From Anastatus disparis (Eukaryota; Arthropoda; Insecta; Hymenoptera; Eupelmidae): a stretch of DNA of 64,000 bases. The stretch is taken from contig JAFFSR010000362.1 of NCBI GenBank assembly GCA_017163975.1, positions 1,692,501 through 1,756,500 on the forward strand, given 5' to 3'. The stretch's first letter is position 1, and each line of letters begins with the position of its first letter. The position numbers and the translations under genes were made by a program. The notes beneath the pieces are model-generated. The model worked only from the letters and a program-made list of their open reading frames with translations. It ran no database searches and was not told where the DNA came from. This document shows, in pieces, positions 9,371 to 20,733 of the stretch.

Positions 9371-9607
9371 TTTTGCTTAATGTTTTTAGATTACATGAAT
9401 CGAGGCTACTCACTTAACAAATTTTGTAATTTATTTTTATCAGATTACTTAAGAAATGATAATATTGCTGCACGTTTCTATAAACGTATTCGTGGTATTC
9501 AACATAAACGTAATTATTATAAAAATAAATTCCTTGTAGGTAATGGTCACCGAAAATATGTCAAATGTTGCATACAAACATGTAAAGCAAAATCATGCTA
9601 CACTTGA
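9362..9607 (+). pseudogene. Polinton-1 protease, C-terminal part beyond the insertion
   Basis: The frame from 9362 begins with Cys-Gly-Gln-Phe-Cys, the catalytic-Cys segment of adenain-like proteases, followed by a hydrophobic helix (LMFLDYMNRG) and a basic tail of about 60 residues to the stop at 9607. This complements the truncated N-terminal part at 7435-7728. The reading frames across the insertion do not agree exactly when the 7-bp repeat is counted once, so there may also be a small indel or deletion at the site. No ATG precedes this fragment, so it is unlikely to be expressed alone. Confidence 0.8.
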
Positions 9608-9897
9608 AATTATATATTCATTATTATAAAAATTTTTGTACTTTCTAAAAAATTTGTAATTATTTGTATTAGACTGAGTGAAAAATAATAAACACTTATT
9701 TCTATTGCTAAAATATTTTGTTATTTTATATATATAACCATGAACACCAAATCCTTTTCCTAAAAATATTCCATTAAATATTTAAAAAGATTCAAAATTC
9801 ATATTTCTAAAATCTTTTAATTTAATAAATTATATCAGAAATAATTTTTCTATTTGTAAATTGAATTCCATTTTTTTAAATTACTAGCATTATATAT
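9608..9897. other. AT-rich non-coding DNA after Polinton-1
   Basis: No ORF or recognisable repeat. The right terminal inverted repeat of Polinton-1 would be expected near here, but its partner would lie outside the window, so the end cannot be located. Confidence 0.4.
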
Positions 9898-9901
9898 TTA
9901 A

Positions 9902-10284
9902 GAGCAGGCCGGATTCGCTGTCCTTGTCTAATTGGCATTTTTGTTATTTACTCAAGTATTAATCGGTGTATCTGCCAATTGAAGGTTAAGCGCAATAGAT
10001 ATTATTATTACAAATATTTATGCACAAGAAAAAAAAATCTATTGCTTTGTTTTTGAGAAAAGTAAGGAACGCGAAAATATTATAAACATAATCTTTTACT
10101 TCGGCGTTCCTTACTTTTCTTAAAAACAAATCGGTAGATTTTTTTTTTCTTGTGCATAGATATTCATAATAATAATATCTATGCGATCAACCTTTATTTT
10201 GAAGATACACCGATTAATACTTGAGTAAATAACAAACAACTCAATTGTTACTCGGTCGGTATCAGGTTCTACTCCGGCCTGCCG
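9902..10284. mobile_element. Foldback MITE with TTAA flanks
   Basis: A 383-bp hairpin element. The outer ends GAGCAGGCCGGA and, in reverse complement, CGGCAGGCCGGA match 10 of 12; inner arms match over most of their length, including GTTATTTACTCAAGTATTAA and CAAGAAAAAAAAATCTA. TTAA flanks both ends (9898-9901 and 10285-10288), as in piggyBac-type or Kolobok-type insertions. A diverged fragment of the same family is at about 56583-56640. Confidence 0.72.
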
Positions 10285-10288
10285 TTAA

Positions 10289-10560
10289 TATATATCGTTG
10301 TAAAATATACGATTATATTAGTCATAAATTTTTTTTTCATATACAAAAAAATTTATTTCACCAAAGAATCCTAACTTACCGACTTTTGCAATAACCGTTA
10401 CCTTGCTACTCCAAAAAATTTTTCTTACGGCGTCCCCTCCACTTCGGGTTGTTTCGCTTTTACTCGTATACGCTCGAGCTTAGGCGCCAACAATCTTTTC
10501 CCTATATTCCCCCTGAATTTTATGGCCGCCATTTTTACCTATAATCCCCCATATACTACT
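10289..10560. other. Non-coding DNA
   Basis: No ORF. Contains a short GC-richer stretch (10430-10530) without recognisable function. Confidence 0.3.
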
Positions 10561-10879
10561 TATAACAATATGATATTTATTAAAAGTAAATAAACATAAA
10601 TGAACAAACAAATAAATACATAAACAAAAATCTGTAATGTAATTATTAAATAATTAAATAATTACATTACAGATTTTTTGATTGTTTCAAAGGATTTCTT
10701 TTTTATTTTGTCTCTTAAAATCTTTTTTTCTTTCGCATTAGTAATATGAGTTTTCTAAAAACATAAAATGTAATATTTTTAAACAATATAATGTTGGGAT
10801 TTATATTTATAAAAGTAAACATATATGCGTGTGTACGTTCACTCTTCTTCTATATAAACATTATTATGAATTTTGTTCG

Positions 10880-10926
<47 letters not shown>

Positions 10927-10930
<4 letters not shown>

Positions 10931-11229
10931 GATTTAGGCAAGTGCTGTGGTCTTAACATATAGGAATATTTTGCTACCATTCTTCTTTTGTTTAACGATT
11001 AGACTTGTAAAATTGTACAGCACGAGGAATGAAATTTATTTTATACTTATAATGGAATCAAAAAACGGTCGGAAAAGAACGATGTCTCGTTTCTTGTTCT
11101 TTTCTGACCGTTTTTTGATTCCATTATTCCTCGTGCTGTACAATTTTGCAAGTCTAAACGTTAAACAAAAGAAGACTGGCAGCAAAATATTCCTATACAT
11201 TAAGACCACAGCACTTGCCTAAATCGTAT
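10927..11229. mobile_element. Foldback hairpin, about 300 bp
   Basis: The two halves are inverted copies from TATACGATTTAGGCAAGTG to its complement, meeting near 11078. The apex includes GAATCAAAAAACGGTC and its complement. Flanked by AT repeats, suggesting insertion into a TA microsatellite. Confidence 0.75.
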
Positions 11230-11241
11230 ATATTAGTTATA

Positions 11242-11407
11242 TATGTCCTTTGGCCGTATTCAGGTGGAATATGAATCGAGAACAATGTTTGTCGCTTGAG
11301 CTGAAATTGTCGAGGGCGCGCGAAGCGCGCCCGAGGTAGATTTCTGCTCAAGCGGCAAACATTGTTTGAGATTCAGATTCCACCTGAATAAACGGCCAAA
11401 GGACATA
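11242..11407. mobile_element. Short foldback hairpin with GC-rich apex
   Basis: Arms start TATGTCCTTTGGCCGTATTC and end with the complement; the apex is a GC-rich palindrome GGGCGCGCGAAGCGCGCCC (about 11313-11331). A related end (GAATACGGCC...GGACATA) recurs near 11789-11812, so the hairpin may be one end of a larger unit, 11242-11812. Confidence 0.65.
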
Positions 11408-11665
11408 GATGATTTTATGTCCGAAGTAGGCCGTATGAAGAACTGTAACTTATTAGTTGAAAATATTAATATTTTTTCCAATGATTTTAAAATTAAATTT
11501 TAATTCTATTGATTTTTTCTTTTGTTTCTTAGATTGACATTTTGTAATGAGTGTAGTTGCTATCGAAGCGCGAGTCATTTTTTTTTCATTAACCTACGTT
11601 CAATATGATTGCTCTTTGACATATTGAACGAAACATAGTAGGATCGGTGATGCCATATTGATTTC

Positions 11666-11700
11666 TCCTGAGACATATTGAGTCTCAATATGTCTCAGGA
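11666..11700. repeat. Perfect 17-bp-arm palindrome
   Basis: TCCTGAGACATATTGAG, one central T, then its exact reverse complement. A related word (CATATTGAACG/CGTTCAATATG) occurs just upstream at about 11598-11631. Confidence 0.8.
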
Positions 11701-12161
11701 GGACATATAAAGCTTATAAAGAGTCGAGGAGCACGTCTGAGACATATGCGATGCCAATACAAATTTAGCATGCTCTTTACATACTGACACGAATACGGCC
11801 TACGAGGACATAAATATATATATATATATATATATTTTTATACGAACAAAATTCATAATAATGTTTATATAGAAGAAGAGTAAACATACACACGCATATA
11901 TGTTTACTTTTATAAATATAAATCCCAACATTATATTGTTTAAAAACATTACATTTTATGTTTTTAGAAAACTCATGTTACCAATGCAAAAGAAAAAAAG
12001 ATTTTAAGAGACAAAATAAAAAAGAAATCCTTTGAAACAATCAAAAAATCTGTAATGTAATTATTTAATTATTTAATAATTACATTACAGATTTTTGTTT
12101 ATGTATTTATTTGTTTGTTCATTTATGTTTATTTACTTTTAATAAATATCATATTGTTATA

Positions 12162-13094
12162 TTTGTATTATTGCTTTTTCCAAATAATATTACCAAGAGT
12201 CATTCAGTTGACGTAATATTCACTGAGAATCCAACTTATAAGAAAATTGCAGCGCTCGACCGCACGCGCGCTACTTGTAAATGTTGTTATATCTTTTTTT
12301 ATTATTTATCAATCGATTTGAAACTTTATACAAATCTTCTTTATACAAAAACCAAAAACTTTCTCGCTACAAGTTTCTTGTACTTGAAAGTTCCCTCGAT
12401 ACTTTTTTCTCGAGAACATTATAAACGCACAATTTATAATTTGTGTTAATTAATAAACAATTGCGACTAACTATTTGAGAATTCATTTTTTATCATTATC
12501 ATAAGTTTCGCTATGATATTTAAAAAATATATTTCAAATTGCAGCGAAATCGGTTAATATTTACTCGAATTACAACGATTTAAGTTTAAAAAAGTATTGA
12601 AATTTAATATAAAAAATTTTCATGTTTTTAATTTTTTTCTTGAAAAATAAAAATTTTATAAAAAAAATGCGGCATGATGAGTTTTACAACGTCAAATTTT
12701 TTGAAATTAATTTGAAGAAAATGAAATTTTTACTACCAAGTGACTTCAGTTTTACGTGCTCCGAGCGTAAATGCCCTTATTGCATCCGGGCCTTCAATTA
12801 AGCATTTTATCAATTTTATATTATAAAAAAAAATGAATTGAATACGAAAGTACTCGACGATTGTTTCATTGATTTTGAAATTTTTTAGGGCCCGTCTACA
12901 CTATGTTCCTTGTGCCGTTTAGAAAAAAATGTTTAGAATTTAGAAAAAAATGTTTTAAAGAACACCATACTATTCAATACCTAAACTCGTCTAAAATATA
13001 CTTTTCTTAAAAAGTAATAATAGTGATAAAATAGTATTTATCAGTTTGAAGAATGATTAACATTAAAATACTAGATATAATATTGAAAAGGCTT
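12162..13094. other. AT-rich non-coding DNA
   Basis: No domain or credible ORF; a 112-codon plus-strand frame at 12111-12449 begins inside the foldback arm and is low complexity. No recognisable element ends. Confidence 0.35.
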
Positions 13095-13097
13095 CAA

Positions 13098-13238
13098 GGA
13101 ATTTTCTATCCCGGTCAAAAAAGTTTAGCTGTAAAATATAGCTAAAAAAATAGTTAAATATAGAGCTGTATCGAGCTGTTTTTACAGCTATATTGATGTG
13201 TTTATTTAGCTCTTTTTATAGTTAAAAATGTACTTAAT
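13098..13238. repeat. AGCTATTTT-family foldback arm (left piece)
   Basis: Begins CCCGGTCAAAAAAGTTTAGC and is made of AGCTAAAAATA-like words in both orientations. The same start recurs at 15443 and, diverged, at 15599. It appears split by the insertion of the element at 13239-15324. Confidence 0.55.
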
Positions 13239-14573
13239 CCCACACAGCATGAAAGAATTTTGAAATAATTTCATGAAATATTACAAGTAATAATACGTTG
13301 AAAGCATTTAAAAAGAACTTAAAAAGATAACTGTATTCTTTTGAAAAGAATTTATGAAATAATACACAGGAAGATTACAAAGTCTTTACGAAAATATTAT
13401 CAAAAAGGAAACGAAAGTTAAGACATGAAATATTACACGATTCCTTACTGAAAGGACTTTGAAAAGACTTTTTGAAAGGAAACAAGAAAGAACTCAGAAA
13501 TCTTCCAACGATTCAATTTATAAAATAATTTAGAAGGATTTTTGGAATAATCTAAGTTATTCTTTCACCGAATAATTTCAAGATTCTTCCAAAAAGCTTG
13601 TATGAAATAATTCATGTAATATTTTGGTAAAGTCTCAAGAAATCATACATGAAATAATTTTGAAATCTTTTTGAAATATTTCATGAAATAACTTATGATG
13701 AGAATAAAAGTTATTACATAAATCCTTACTGAAAGGACTTTGAAAAGACTTCTTGAAAGGAAACAAGAAAGAACTCAGAAATCTTTCGAAGGTTTCAGTC
13801 GTAAAATAATTTAGAAAGATTTTTGGAATAATCTAAGTTATTCTTTCACCGAATAATTTCAAGATTCTCCCAAAAAGCTTGTATGAAATAATTCATGTAA
13901 TATTTTGGTAAAGTCTCAAGAAATCATACATGAAATAATTTTGAAATCTTTTTGAAATATTTCATGAAATAACTTATGATGGGAATAAAAGTTATAACAT
14001 AAATCCTTACTGAAAGGACTTTGAAAAGACTTCTTGAAAGGAAACAAGAAAGAACTCAGAAATCTTCCAACGATTAAAATCAGAAAAAAATTTAGAAAGA
14101 TTTTCGAAATGATCTAAGGATTCTTTCACCGAATCATTTCAAGATTCATTCAAGAAGCTTTCATGAAATAATTCATGCAATGTTTTGGTAAAGTCTCAAG
14201 AAATCTTACATGAAATAATTTTGAAATCTTTTGGAAATATTTCATGAAATAAATTATGACGAGAATAAAAGTTATTACATGAATCCTTACTGAATGGACT
14301 TTGAAAGGACTTTATGAAAGAAAACGTGAAAGATAATAGAATCATTTAGAAATATTTTCGGGATTAGTTTATAATTTATCCGCTTGATGGCGGTATCTCT
14401 TACTCTCGCAAGCGGTAAGAGTGCTTCCCGTTTCATATATAAGGAAAATAAGAATCTTAAATGGAAACTATAAATTGTTATGCGTGCGATGTCTGTGTTA
14501 TAATAACTTCGATTTTAACCGCTGTAAAACTATTCGTAATCCTATGAATAATTATATCATCATATATCCGTTT

Positions 14574-14652
<79 letters not shown>

Positions 14653-15324
14653 TAATTCTAAATTGATTCTTAAATAATACAGGAAAGAATAAAATTTCTA
14701 GAACTTTACACGTCTCTCAACTAAAGATGGATGAAAAGATTAATGCATTATTACTAAAAGAATTCATGGATCCTTACAGAATTCTTTCATTGAAAGGATT
14801 CTGTAATAATTCTATGTCCGAGGTATATTCCTTTTAGAAATAATACAATGAAATATTTTAAAAATATTTCATATTATTCTTACAGAATCCTTTCAATAGA
14901 AGATGTATGAAAAGATTTACGAATTATTACCAAAAGAATTCATGGATCCTTACAGAATTCTTCCATTGAAAAGATTCTGTAATGATTCTATGTCCGAGGT
15001 ATATTCCTTTTAGAAATAATACAATGAAATATTTCAAAAATATTTCATATTATTCTTACAGAATCCTTTCAATGGAAGATGTATGAAAAGATTTACGAAT
15101 TATTACCAAAAGAATTCATGGATCCTTACAGAGTTCTTCCATTGAAAGGATTTTGAAATGTCTTGTGAATTCTTTATGAAATATTTTTATGTATTATTTT
15201 TAAAAGAATAATACCTCGGACATAGAATTATTTCAGAATCCTTTCAGTGAAATATTTCTGAAAGATTGTAGTCCTTTCATGAATCCTTTCACAATCCTTT
15301 CAAAGTCCTTTCATGCTGTATGGG
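13239..15324. mobile_element. CATGAAAGG-family element with internal tandem repeats
   Basis: Ends CCCACACAGCATGAAAG and CTTTCATGCTGTATGGG are inverted copies. The left half contains about 3.4 tandem copies of a ~281-bp unit (marker CCTTACTGAAAGGAC at about 13443, 13724, 14005 and, as a variant, 14284). The right half has ~175-bp repeats (marker CATGGATCCTTACAG at about 14766, 14940 and 15118). A TA/GT microsatellite lies at 14575-14650. No protein is encoded; the 81-codon ORF at 14421 runs through the microsatellite. A second, truncated copy is at 57086-58304. Confidence 0.75.
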
Positions 15325-16065
15325 AATGTTATAGTTAATAATTTCGTTATCTACCGAAAATATTAATAGCTACCTTTTCAACTATATTTTATAGCTATTA
15401 TTATAGTTAAAAAAAAACACTTAAATTTTTAGTATATTTATTCCCGGTCAAAAAAGGTTAGCTGTAAAATAAAGCTAAAAAAATAGTTAAATATATAGCT
15501 GTATCGACCTGTTTTTACAGCTATATCGATGTGTTTTTTAGCTATTTTTTTTAGTTAAACGTTTACCTAAATTTACATTTAATAATTTGATTATGCACCC
15601 AGTCAGAAAAAGGTAGCTATAAAAAATAGCTAACTATATAGCTGTATCAAATGTTTATACAGCTATATCTCTGCTTTTTAGCTATTTTTTTATAGTTAAA
15701 AATTTACCTAAATTTACAGTTAATAATTTGATTAGCTACCAAAAATATTAATAGCTTTTAACAGCTAAAAATACAGCTGTATTCTCAGTATTTTGTAGCA
15801 GTATTTTCAGCTGTATTTTCGATATTTTACAGTTGTATTTTTAGCTGTATTTTTAGTATTTTACAGCTAATGCTTACTTTTTCAAGTAGCTATATAAATT
15901 ATAATAAACACTGTAAATAATAATTCGTAAGTAAACCTATATTTGTTTTCTAATTTTAGTTCAATTGAGTTCAATATTCTTTTTTCTTGTTCACTGCGAA
16001 TGCTTATTGAATTTATGAAAAATATTATTAAAATATATTAAAAAATCATATAAAAATTCATATTA
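15325..16065. repeat. AGCTAAAAATA-family repeats
   Basis: Dense AGCTATTTTTATAGCT-type words in both orientations to about 15895, with element-like starts CCCGGTCAAAAAAGG at 15443 and CCCAGTCAGAAAAAGG at 15599. The last ~170 bp is plain AT-rich DNA. Confidence 0.5.
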
Positions 16066-16200
16066 GTCCGGTCGCTGACAACATATGAGTACAAAGTTTT
16101 AGGTACCCTCGGTAACTTCGCATTTTTTAGTAGTTTTTATGAGTAAAACTAAAATTTCTTGGTTACCGAGCTCAACTAGTGGTTGCCATTTTGTTATAAA
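16066..16200. repeat. Dispersed repeat, partner of 52319-52469 in inverse orientation
   Basis: The stretch from GGTCGCTGACAACATATGAG to CAACTAGTGGTTGCC is an inverted, diverged copy of 52319-52469. It may be one end of a larger transposon. Confidence 0.6.
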
Positions 16201-16208
16201 CAATTTAA

Positions 16209-17292
16209 GGGAGTATCCTCGATATGAAGTTAGTCAGTTAAGAAAACAGTCGAACTTATCATTGACAGTTATGGATTTGGCAACGTCCCTAAAACTCTAG
16301 AATTAAATATTGTTTTATAAAGTTTATATTATAATAAATATATCAATATATTATTAAATCATAAAAAAGGATATAAAAGTATTTTAGAATTTTCCCAGAA
16401 TTTTTTTATGATTTTTTCTCAGGAAAAAAAATTTATAGAACTTTTAGGACTCATAATACCCACGGTGTATCAAAATTTTACATTATCCACGAAAGGTGAA
16501 ATACATTATGTAACTATTGTACCAAATGCACGACACTGACACATTACTATTTATTCTCACGATAACGAAAAAATTCTTATACTTTCAATAGTTTGATAAT
16601 TCATTTTAAAATGATTGTGAAAGTTATATCTATTAAAAAAAACTTTTCTTATTAGAGTTTATATAAACATTTAAATTAAAAATTAATTAAAATTTAGACC
16701 TTTGGCAGGACAAACATACTGAAGTCGTCCGTTGCTAATTAGTATTGCAATGATTGCATAAATACAGCGACGTTAGATAAAAAATTTAAAAATATATACA
16801 ATAATAAACTTATTATGACTTACATTTTTGCGTATTAATTTTTGAGGATAACGTTTTTTTATTCAAAATTTTTTCTTATTGAAAACGATGCACTGTGGTA
16901 TTCAGGATTCGCGCCTTACCAAAGTTCGTAAAGAAAACGCAACGTTGCCATGTGTCAAAATGATTACCGTTAATTGTAAGGTTACAAGAGAAAATAATTT
17001 TTTGCTCTTCTTACAGACTCTGAATGATACTTTTTAAAAATGATATAGGTCCGGAATAAATTTCTACATATTATAGAATTTTTTCAGAATTTTTTCATTT
17101 TGCATAATTACAAAAGAAGACAAAATGTGTATCCCCCCATAAGATCACATGTTATTTTCAAACTGCAATTTCTCATGTTTGAAGCTCTGAAGGGTCACGA
17201 AATTTTAACCATAGCTTTATTACACCTAAATATGCCTGTATATCAATTATCAAAAGATTTTCAATTTAAATTCTATTACCGAGGGTACTCCC
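16209..17292. mobile_element. Non-autonomous element with TTAA flanks
   Basis: Termini GGGAGTATCCTCG and (in complement) GGGAGTACCCTCGG are flanked by TTAA on both sides (16205-16208 and 17293-17296). The 1.08-kb interior has no domain. Consistent with a TTAA-targeting (piggyBac- or Kolobok-like) non-autonomous transposon. Confidence 0.6.
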
Positions 17293-17296
17293 TTAA

Positions 17297-18003
17297 TTGT
17301 TTATGACGCTATAAAACTTTAATTATTGAAGATATATAGACGTTTTTAATAATGAAATTGTTCCTTATAAACATAAAAATCTGCTTGATTTCGAATTTTT
17401 ATGATATCTTATTTGTAAATTGAGATATAGTAATTATAGGATTTTGTTATAACATAGTACGCTCCAGTCACGCTCAACACTTACTATAATCGATATATTT
17501 CCGGTTCTATTGAACTAAATTGAGCTAGACAGGGCATATTTTAAAGCTTATGCATTAAGTAATTAGATTGTAATTAAAAAATATTTAAAAAATTAATTTA
17601 ACTATTATCAAAATCAACAAAAAATTAAAAAATTTTATGAAAAGGGCTGTTGTTTGTTTTGTGCATTTGTTTATATTGATTTTTTACCCTCTTACACATA
17701 AATTAAGGCATTGAGAATACATTGAATTTAAAGCTTTACTTGTATACAATTGATACGATTTTGAATTTTTATGATATCTCATTTTTAACTTGAGATATAA
17801 CAATTTATATGTTTTTTTTTATAGTAGAATACGCTGCTCTCGTGCAAACACTTACTATAATTGATATATCTCCGGTTCTATTGAACTTAATAAAGCTTAA
17901 CACGGCTCATTTTGAAGCTTGTGCATTAAATAATGATATTTTAATATCAAAAAAATTGCCATATTTATTATTGAAATTGACAAAAAGTTAAAATATTTTA
18001 CGC
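17297..18003. repeat. Direct repeat of a dispersed ~200-bp unit
   Basis: Two diverged copies, at about 17385-17580 and 17755-17950, share the words GAATTTTTATGATATCT, TTGAGATATA, CCGGTTCTATTGAAC and GCATTAA. Inverted copies are at about 45075-45420 and 46633-46790, so it is a dispersed family. Non-coding. Confidence 0.6.
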
Positions 18004-18671
18004 AAAATACGTTCCCTAACAGCACAAAACGTTTCAAAAATTTTTTGAAAACGTTTTCTTGCAAGTTTTTTTGTAAACTTATATACGTTTGTAAATTTCG
18101 TCAAAAATACGTATTTAAAACGTTTTTGAAACGTAAAATATGTCCGCATATTTTAAATTCTCAAGAGTAATATAACGTTTATCAAACGTTTAAGAAACAT
18201 CTAGAAAACGTTTTCTCGATGAAAATTTACGTTGGCTTAAATGTCCAAACGTTTAAAAAACGTTTAATTTTTTATCATTATAAAAAATTATTATATAGAG
18301 AAAAAAATTATACTAAAAAAAACATTTTTTTACCATATCCAACCCGAAAGTTTCTACTTTCATCCCCACTACTTCAACCGAAAGTCTCACATTCTTGCCA
18401 GGGCAGGAAGCAAAAAGAACATTCTGCGCAGGCGCTAACGACAGAGTATAGCATACGTTATATCTCTCCGTCTCTTTCTTTTCCCCATATAATGTCTAAT
18501 ATACTTAGCCTTTTTGCTCTTCATCAAAAGTCATAGTAAGAACAAAACAAAGGCAGATATCAAAATCTTTTTCTGTTTCTTTTTCAAAATCTCTTAAATT
18601 TAAAATAAAAAAAACAAAATTTATACATTATAATGCGTATGTATATATTTTATTATATTATTATTTAGTTA

Positions 18672-18957
18672 AAAATGTGTGTGATGAAAAATGTGTGCAT
18701 TGAAACAGAGTTTATCAAAGAATAACTGTATCACATTAAATAATAAATTTTTTTTTTATTAATGAACTATTATTACGAGTGTTACCGTGTAGTGTGTTAT
18801 CGTGTAGTGTATATAGTAAAACAAAGCATAGAATCTTTAAAAATGTGTGTGATGAAAAATTAGAATAATTCATAACATCTTTTTTTATTAATGAATTATC
18901 ATTACGAGTGTTACCGTGTAGTGTGATATCGTGTAGTGTATCTGGTAGAACAATATG
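18672..18957. repeat. Tandem duplication of ~165-bp unit
   Basis: AATGTGTGTGATGAAAAAT at 18672 and 18841, and CGAGTGTTACCGTGTAGTGT at about 18777 and 18906, mark two diverged direct copies. Confidence 0.6.
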
Positions 18958-18991
18958 TTGACAACTTTCGGCTTGGCTATGGTAAAAAATT

Positions 18992-19118
18992 GTATACGCG
19001 CCACGGGAGTGAAGGGGGACATCTTAACCCGCGCGTTTATCGCCCTCGCCTTCGGCTCAGGCGATAACATACGCGCGGGTTAGAATGTCTCCCTTCCCTC
19101 CCTTGGTGCGTAATATAC
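18992..19118. repeat. GC-rich hairpin
   Basis: Imperfect palindrome with arms including AACCCGCGCG/CGCGCGGGTT and GTATACGCGCC/GGTGCGTAATATAC. Apex near 19054. Confidence 0.6.
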
Positions 19119-19275
19119 TATTAAACTTTAAGGAAACGTTTGGATATTTAAGCTTGCGTAAATTGTCATCGAGAAAACGTTTCCTAAATGTTTCTTAAAC
19201 GTTTCAAACGTTATATTACTCTTGAGAATCTAAAATATGTGGACATATTTTACGTTTTAAAAACGTTTTATCTCT

Positions 19276-19966
19276 AACTTGAGATATTGCAAATATATGC
19301 TTTTTATAACAATACCCTTCTTTTTCTTAACCTATGAAATTTATTACGGCTACTCTTGACAAGTTGTATAAAGTATCTATTCTATAATTTATAATTTAAA
19401 AAATGAATAATGGTAAATAAATTCTTTATTATTGAGAAATATAATTCTATATTAAATTTCTTATTTTATTAGATTTAAATTCTTCTTTTAATACAATTTT
19501 TGAAATATAAGTTAAAGAATATTGTTAAATATTTTTTATTACAATTAGAAATCTATTAACAAATTGATTGTGTATTATACCTATACATTAAATTAATACG
19601 AAATAGAAATTCGCAAAAGTACATCAGAAATAAAAAAATATTGTAAATCACGAATAATATAATACTGACTGTTTCTTAAAATTGGTAATTTTTTTTGTAC
19701 TATTATTATTTACGTTAGAGTAGGCAGAAAACTATTATAAACAAATACATGAAGATGTTTTTTATAATTTTTTAAATCTTTTGTTGGTTTTAATAATAGT
19801 TAAATTGATTTCTTAAATATTTTTTTATTCATTATGGGATGTTGGAGTTGTAAGAATCGATTTTTGCTTTTTTTATCTGATTGATCCCTCTTTAAATTGA
19901 CTATTTAGACAAATATATTGACTTGTCCGCGCTAAAGCTACATTAATTCAATCATTTTTGTTAAGA
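19276..19966. other. AT-rich non-coding DNA
   Basis: No ORF, RNA gene or repeat that I can support. Confidence 0.35.
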
Positions 19967-20417
19967 AACAAAAAACAATAGTACCGTCTAGGGACGCCCG
20001 AAAGAAGCGAAGCTTTGTATAAAGCGTAGGAACTGAGCGTTAAAAAAAATAATGAAAAAAATACGCGAAGGAAAAAAATTAAGACTTGAGAAAAAATAAA
20101 AAAAATAAATATTTTGAGAAATAAAAAAAATACATTTAAAATAAAATACACGCCCAAAAACGCAAGGCTACAGCGGAGCTCTCTTTTTTTCTTCTAATCG
20201 TGAAGAGAGCTCCGCTGTAGCCTTGCGTTTTTGGGCGTGTATTTTATTTTAAATATATTTTTTTTATTTCCCAAAATATTTATTTTTTTTATTTTTTCTC
20301 AAGTCTTAATTTTTTTCCCTCACGTATTTTTTTCATTATTTTTTTTAACGCTTAGTTCCTACGCTTTATACAAAGCTTCGCTTCTTTCGGGCGTCCCTAG
20401 ACAGCACTGTTGTTTTT
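19967..20417. mobile_element. 450-bp foldback hairpin
   Basis: Arms of ~210 bp, nearly identical in inverted orientation, including CTAGGGACGCCCGAAAGAAG and ACGCAAGGCTACAGCGGAGC. The loop is only ~20 bp near 20192. The two facing ORFs (19948-20157 and 20231-20434) that encode near-identical peptides are just its two arms and not genes. Confidence 0.8.
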
Positions 20418-20727
20418 TTATGTCCTTCAAGTAGTAAAAATAATTACTAATAACTGCAAATAACTGCTAAAAGCTGCTAATAATTGTTATTTGTAATTTC
20501 TTGCAATTATTTACAGTTATTAACAATTATACGCTTTTTAAAAAATTTTTTACATATAGGAAAAAATTTCCAAGACAATTAATTTTTATGAATAACTATT
20601 ATTAACTATAAATAACTGCAAGTTTTTGCAAATAACTACAAAAATCAGAAAATAATTACAAATAAGTGCAAGAATCCGCAAACAACGGTAAATAACAGCA
20701 AAAATAAAAAAATAACTGCAAATAACT
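20418..20727. repeat. Degenerate AACTGCAAATAACTG repeats
   Basis: Irregular copies of TAACTGCAAATAACTG. Matching sequence resumes right of Polinton-2 (34745-34820), so Polinton-2 inserted into this repeat. Confidence 0.6.
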
Positions 20728-20733
20728 GTTACT
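20728..20733. repeat. Polinton-2 target-site duplication, left (GTTACT)
   Basis: GTTACT directly precedes the first base of the inverted repeat and recurs at 34707-34712 directly after its last base. Six bases is the size made by Polinton integrases. Confidence 0.88.

Larger units (their letters stand above)
10561..12161. mobile_element. Long-armed foldback element containing nested hairpins
   Basis: Arms of about 325 bp (10561-10885 and 11836-12161) are near-perfect inverted copies, including an internal mini-palindrome ATCTGTAATGTAATTA/TAATTACATTACAGAT near each end. The AT microsatellites at 10886-10930 and 11813-11835 border the loop. The loop contains further foldbacks (10927-11229 and 11242-11407) and a short palindrome (11666-11700). 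No transposase is present, so this is non-autonomous. Confidence 0.75.
18013..19275. mobile_element. AACGTTT-family foldback element
   Basis: Starts CCCTAACAGCACAAAACG. Both arms are rich in AAACGTTT palindromic words: left 18020-18260, right 19130-19275, with matching inverted stretches such as TCTCAAGAGTAATATAACGT against ACGTTATATTACTCTTGAGA. The expected right terminus is not seen. The interior holds a tandem duplication and a GC-rich hairpin, and no credible gene. Confidence 0.65.

Noticed and set aside
9380..9607. Independent small basic gene
   Set aside because: The frame extends upstream into the protease catalytic-Cys site, so it is the protease C-terminus.
14421..14666. 81-codon ORF
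   Set aside because: Its C-terminal third is the TA/GT microsatellite translated as Tyr-Ile and Cys-Val repeats.
19948..20434. Two facing ORFs encoding nearly the same peptide
   Set aside because: They are the two arms of one foldback hairpin.
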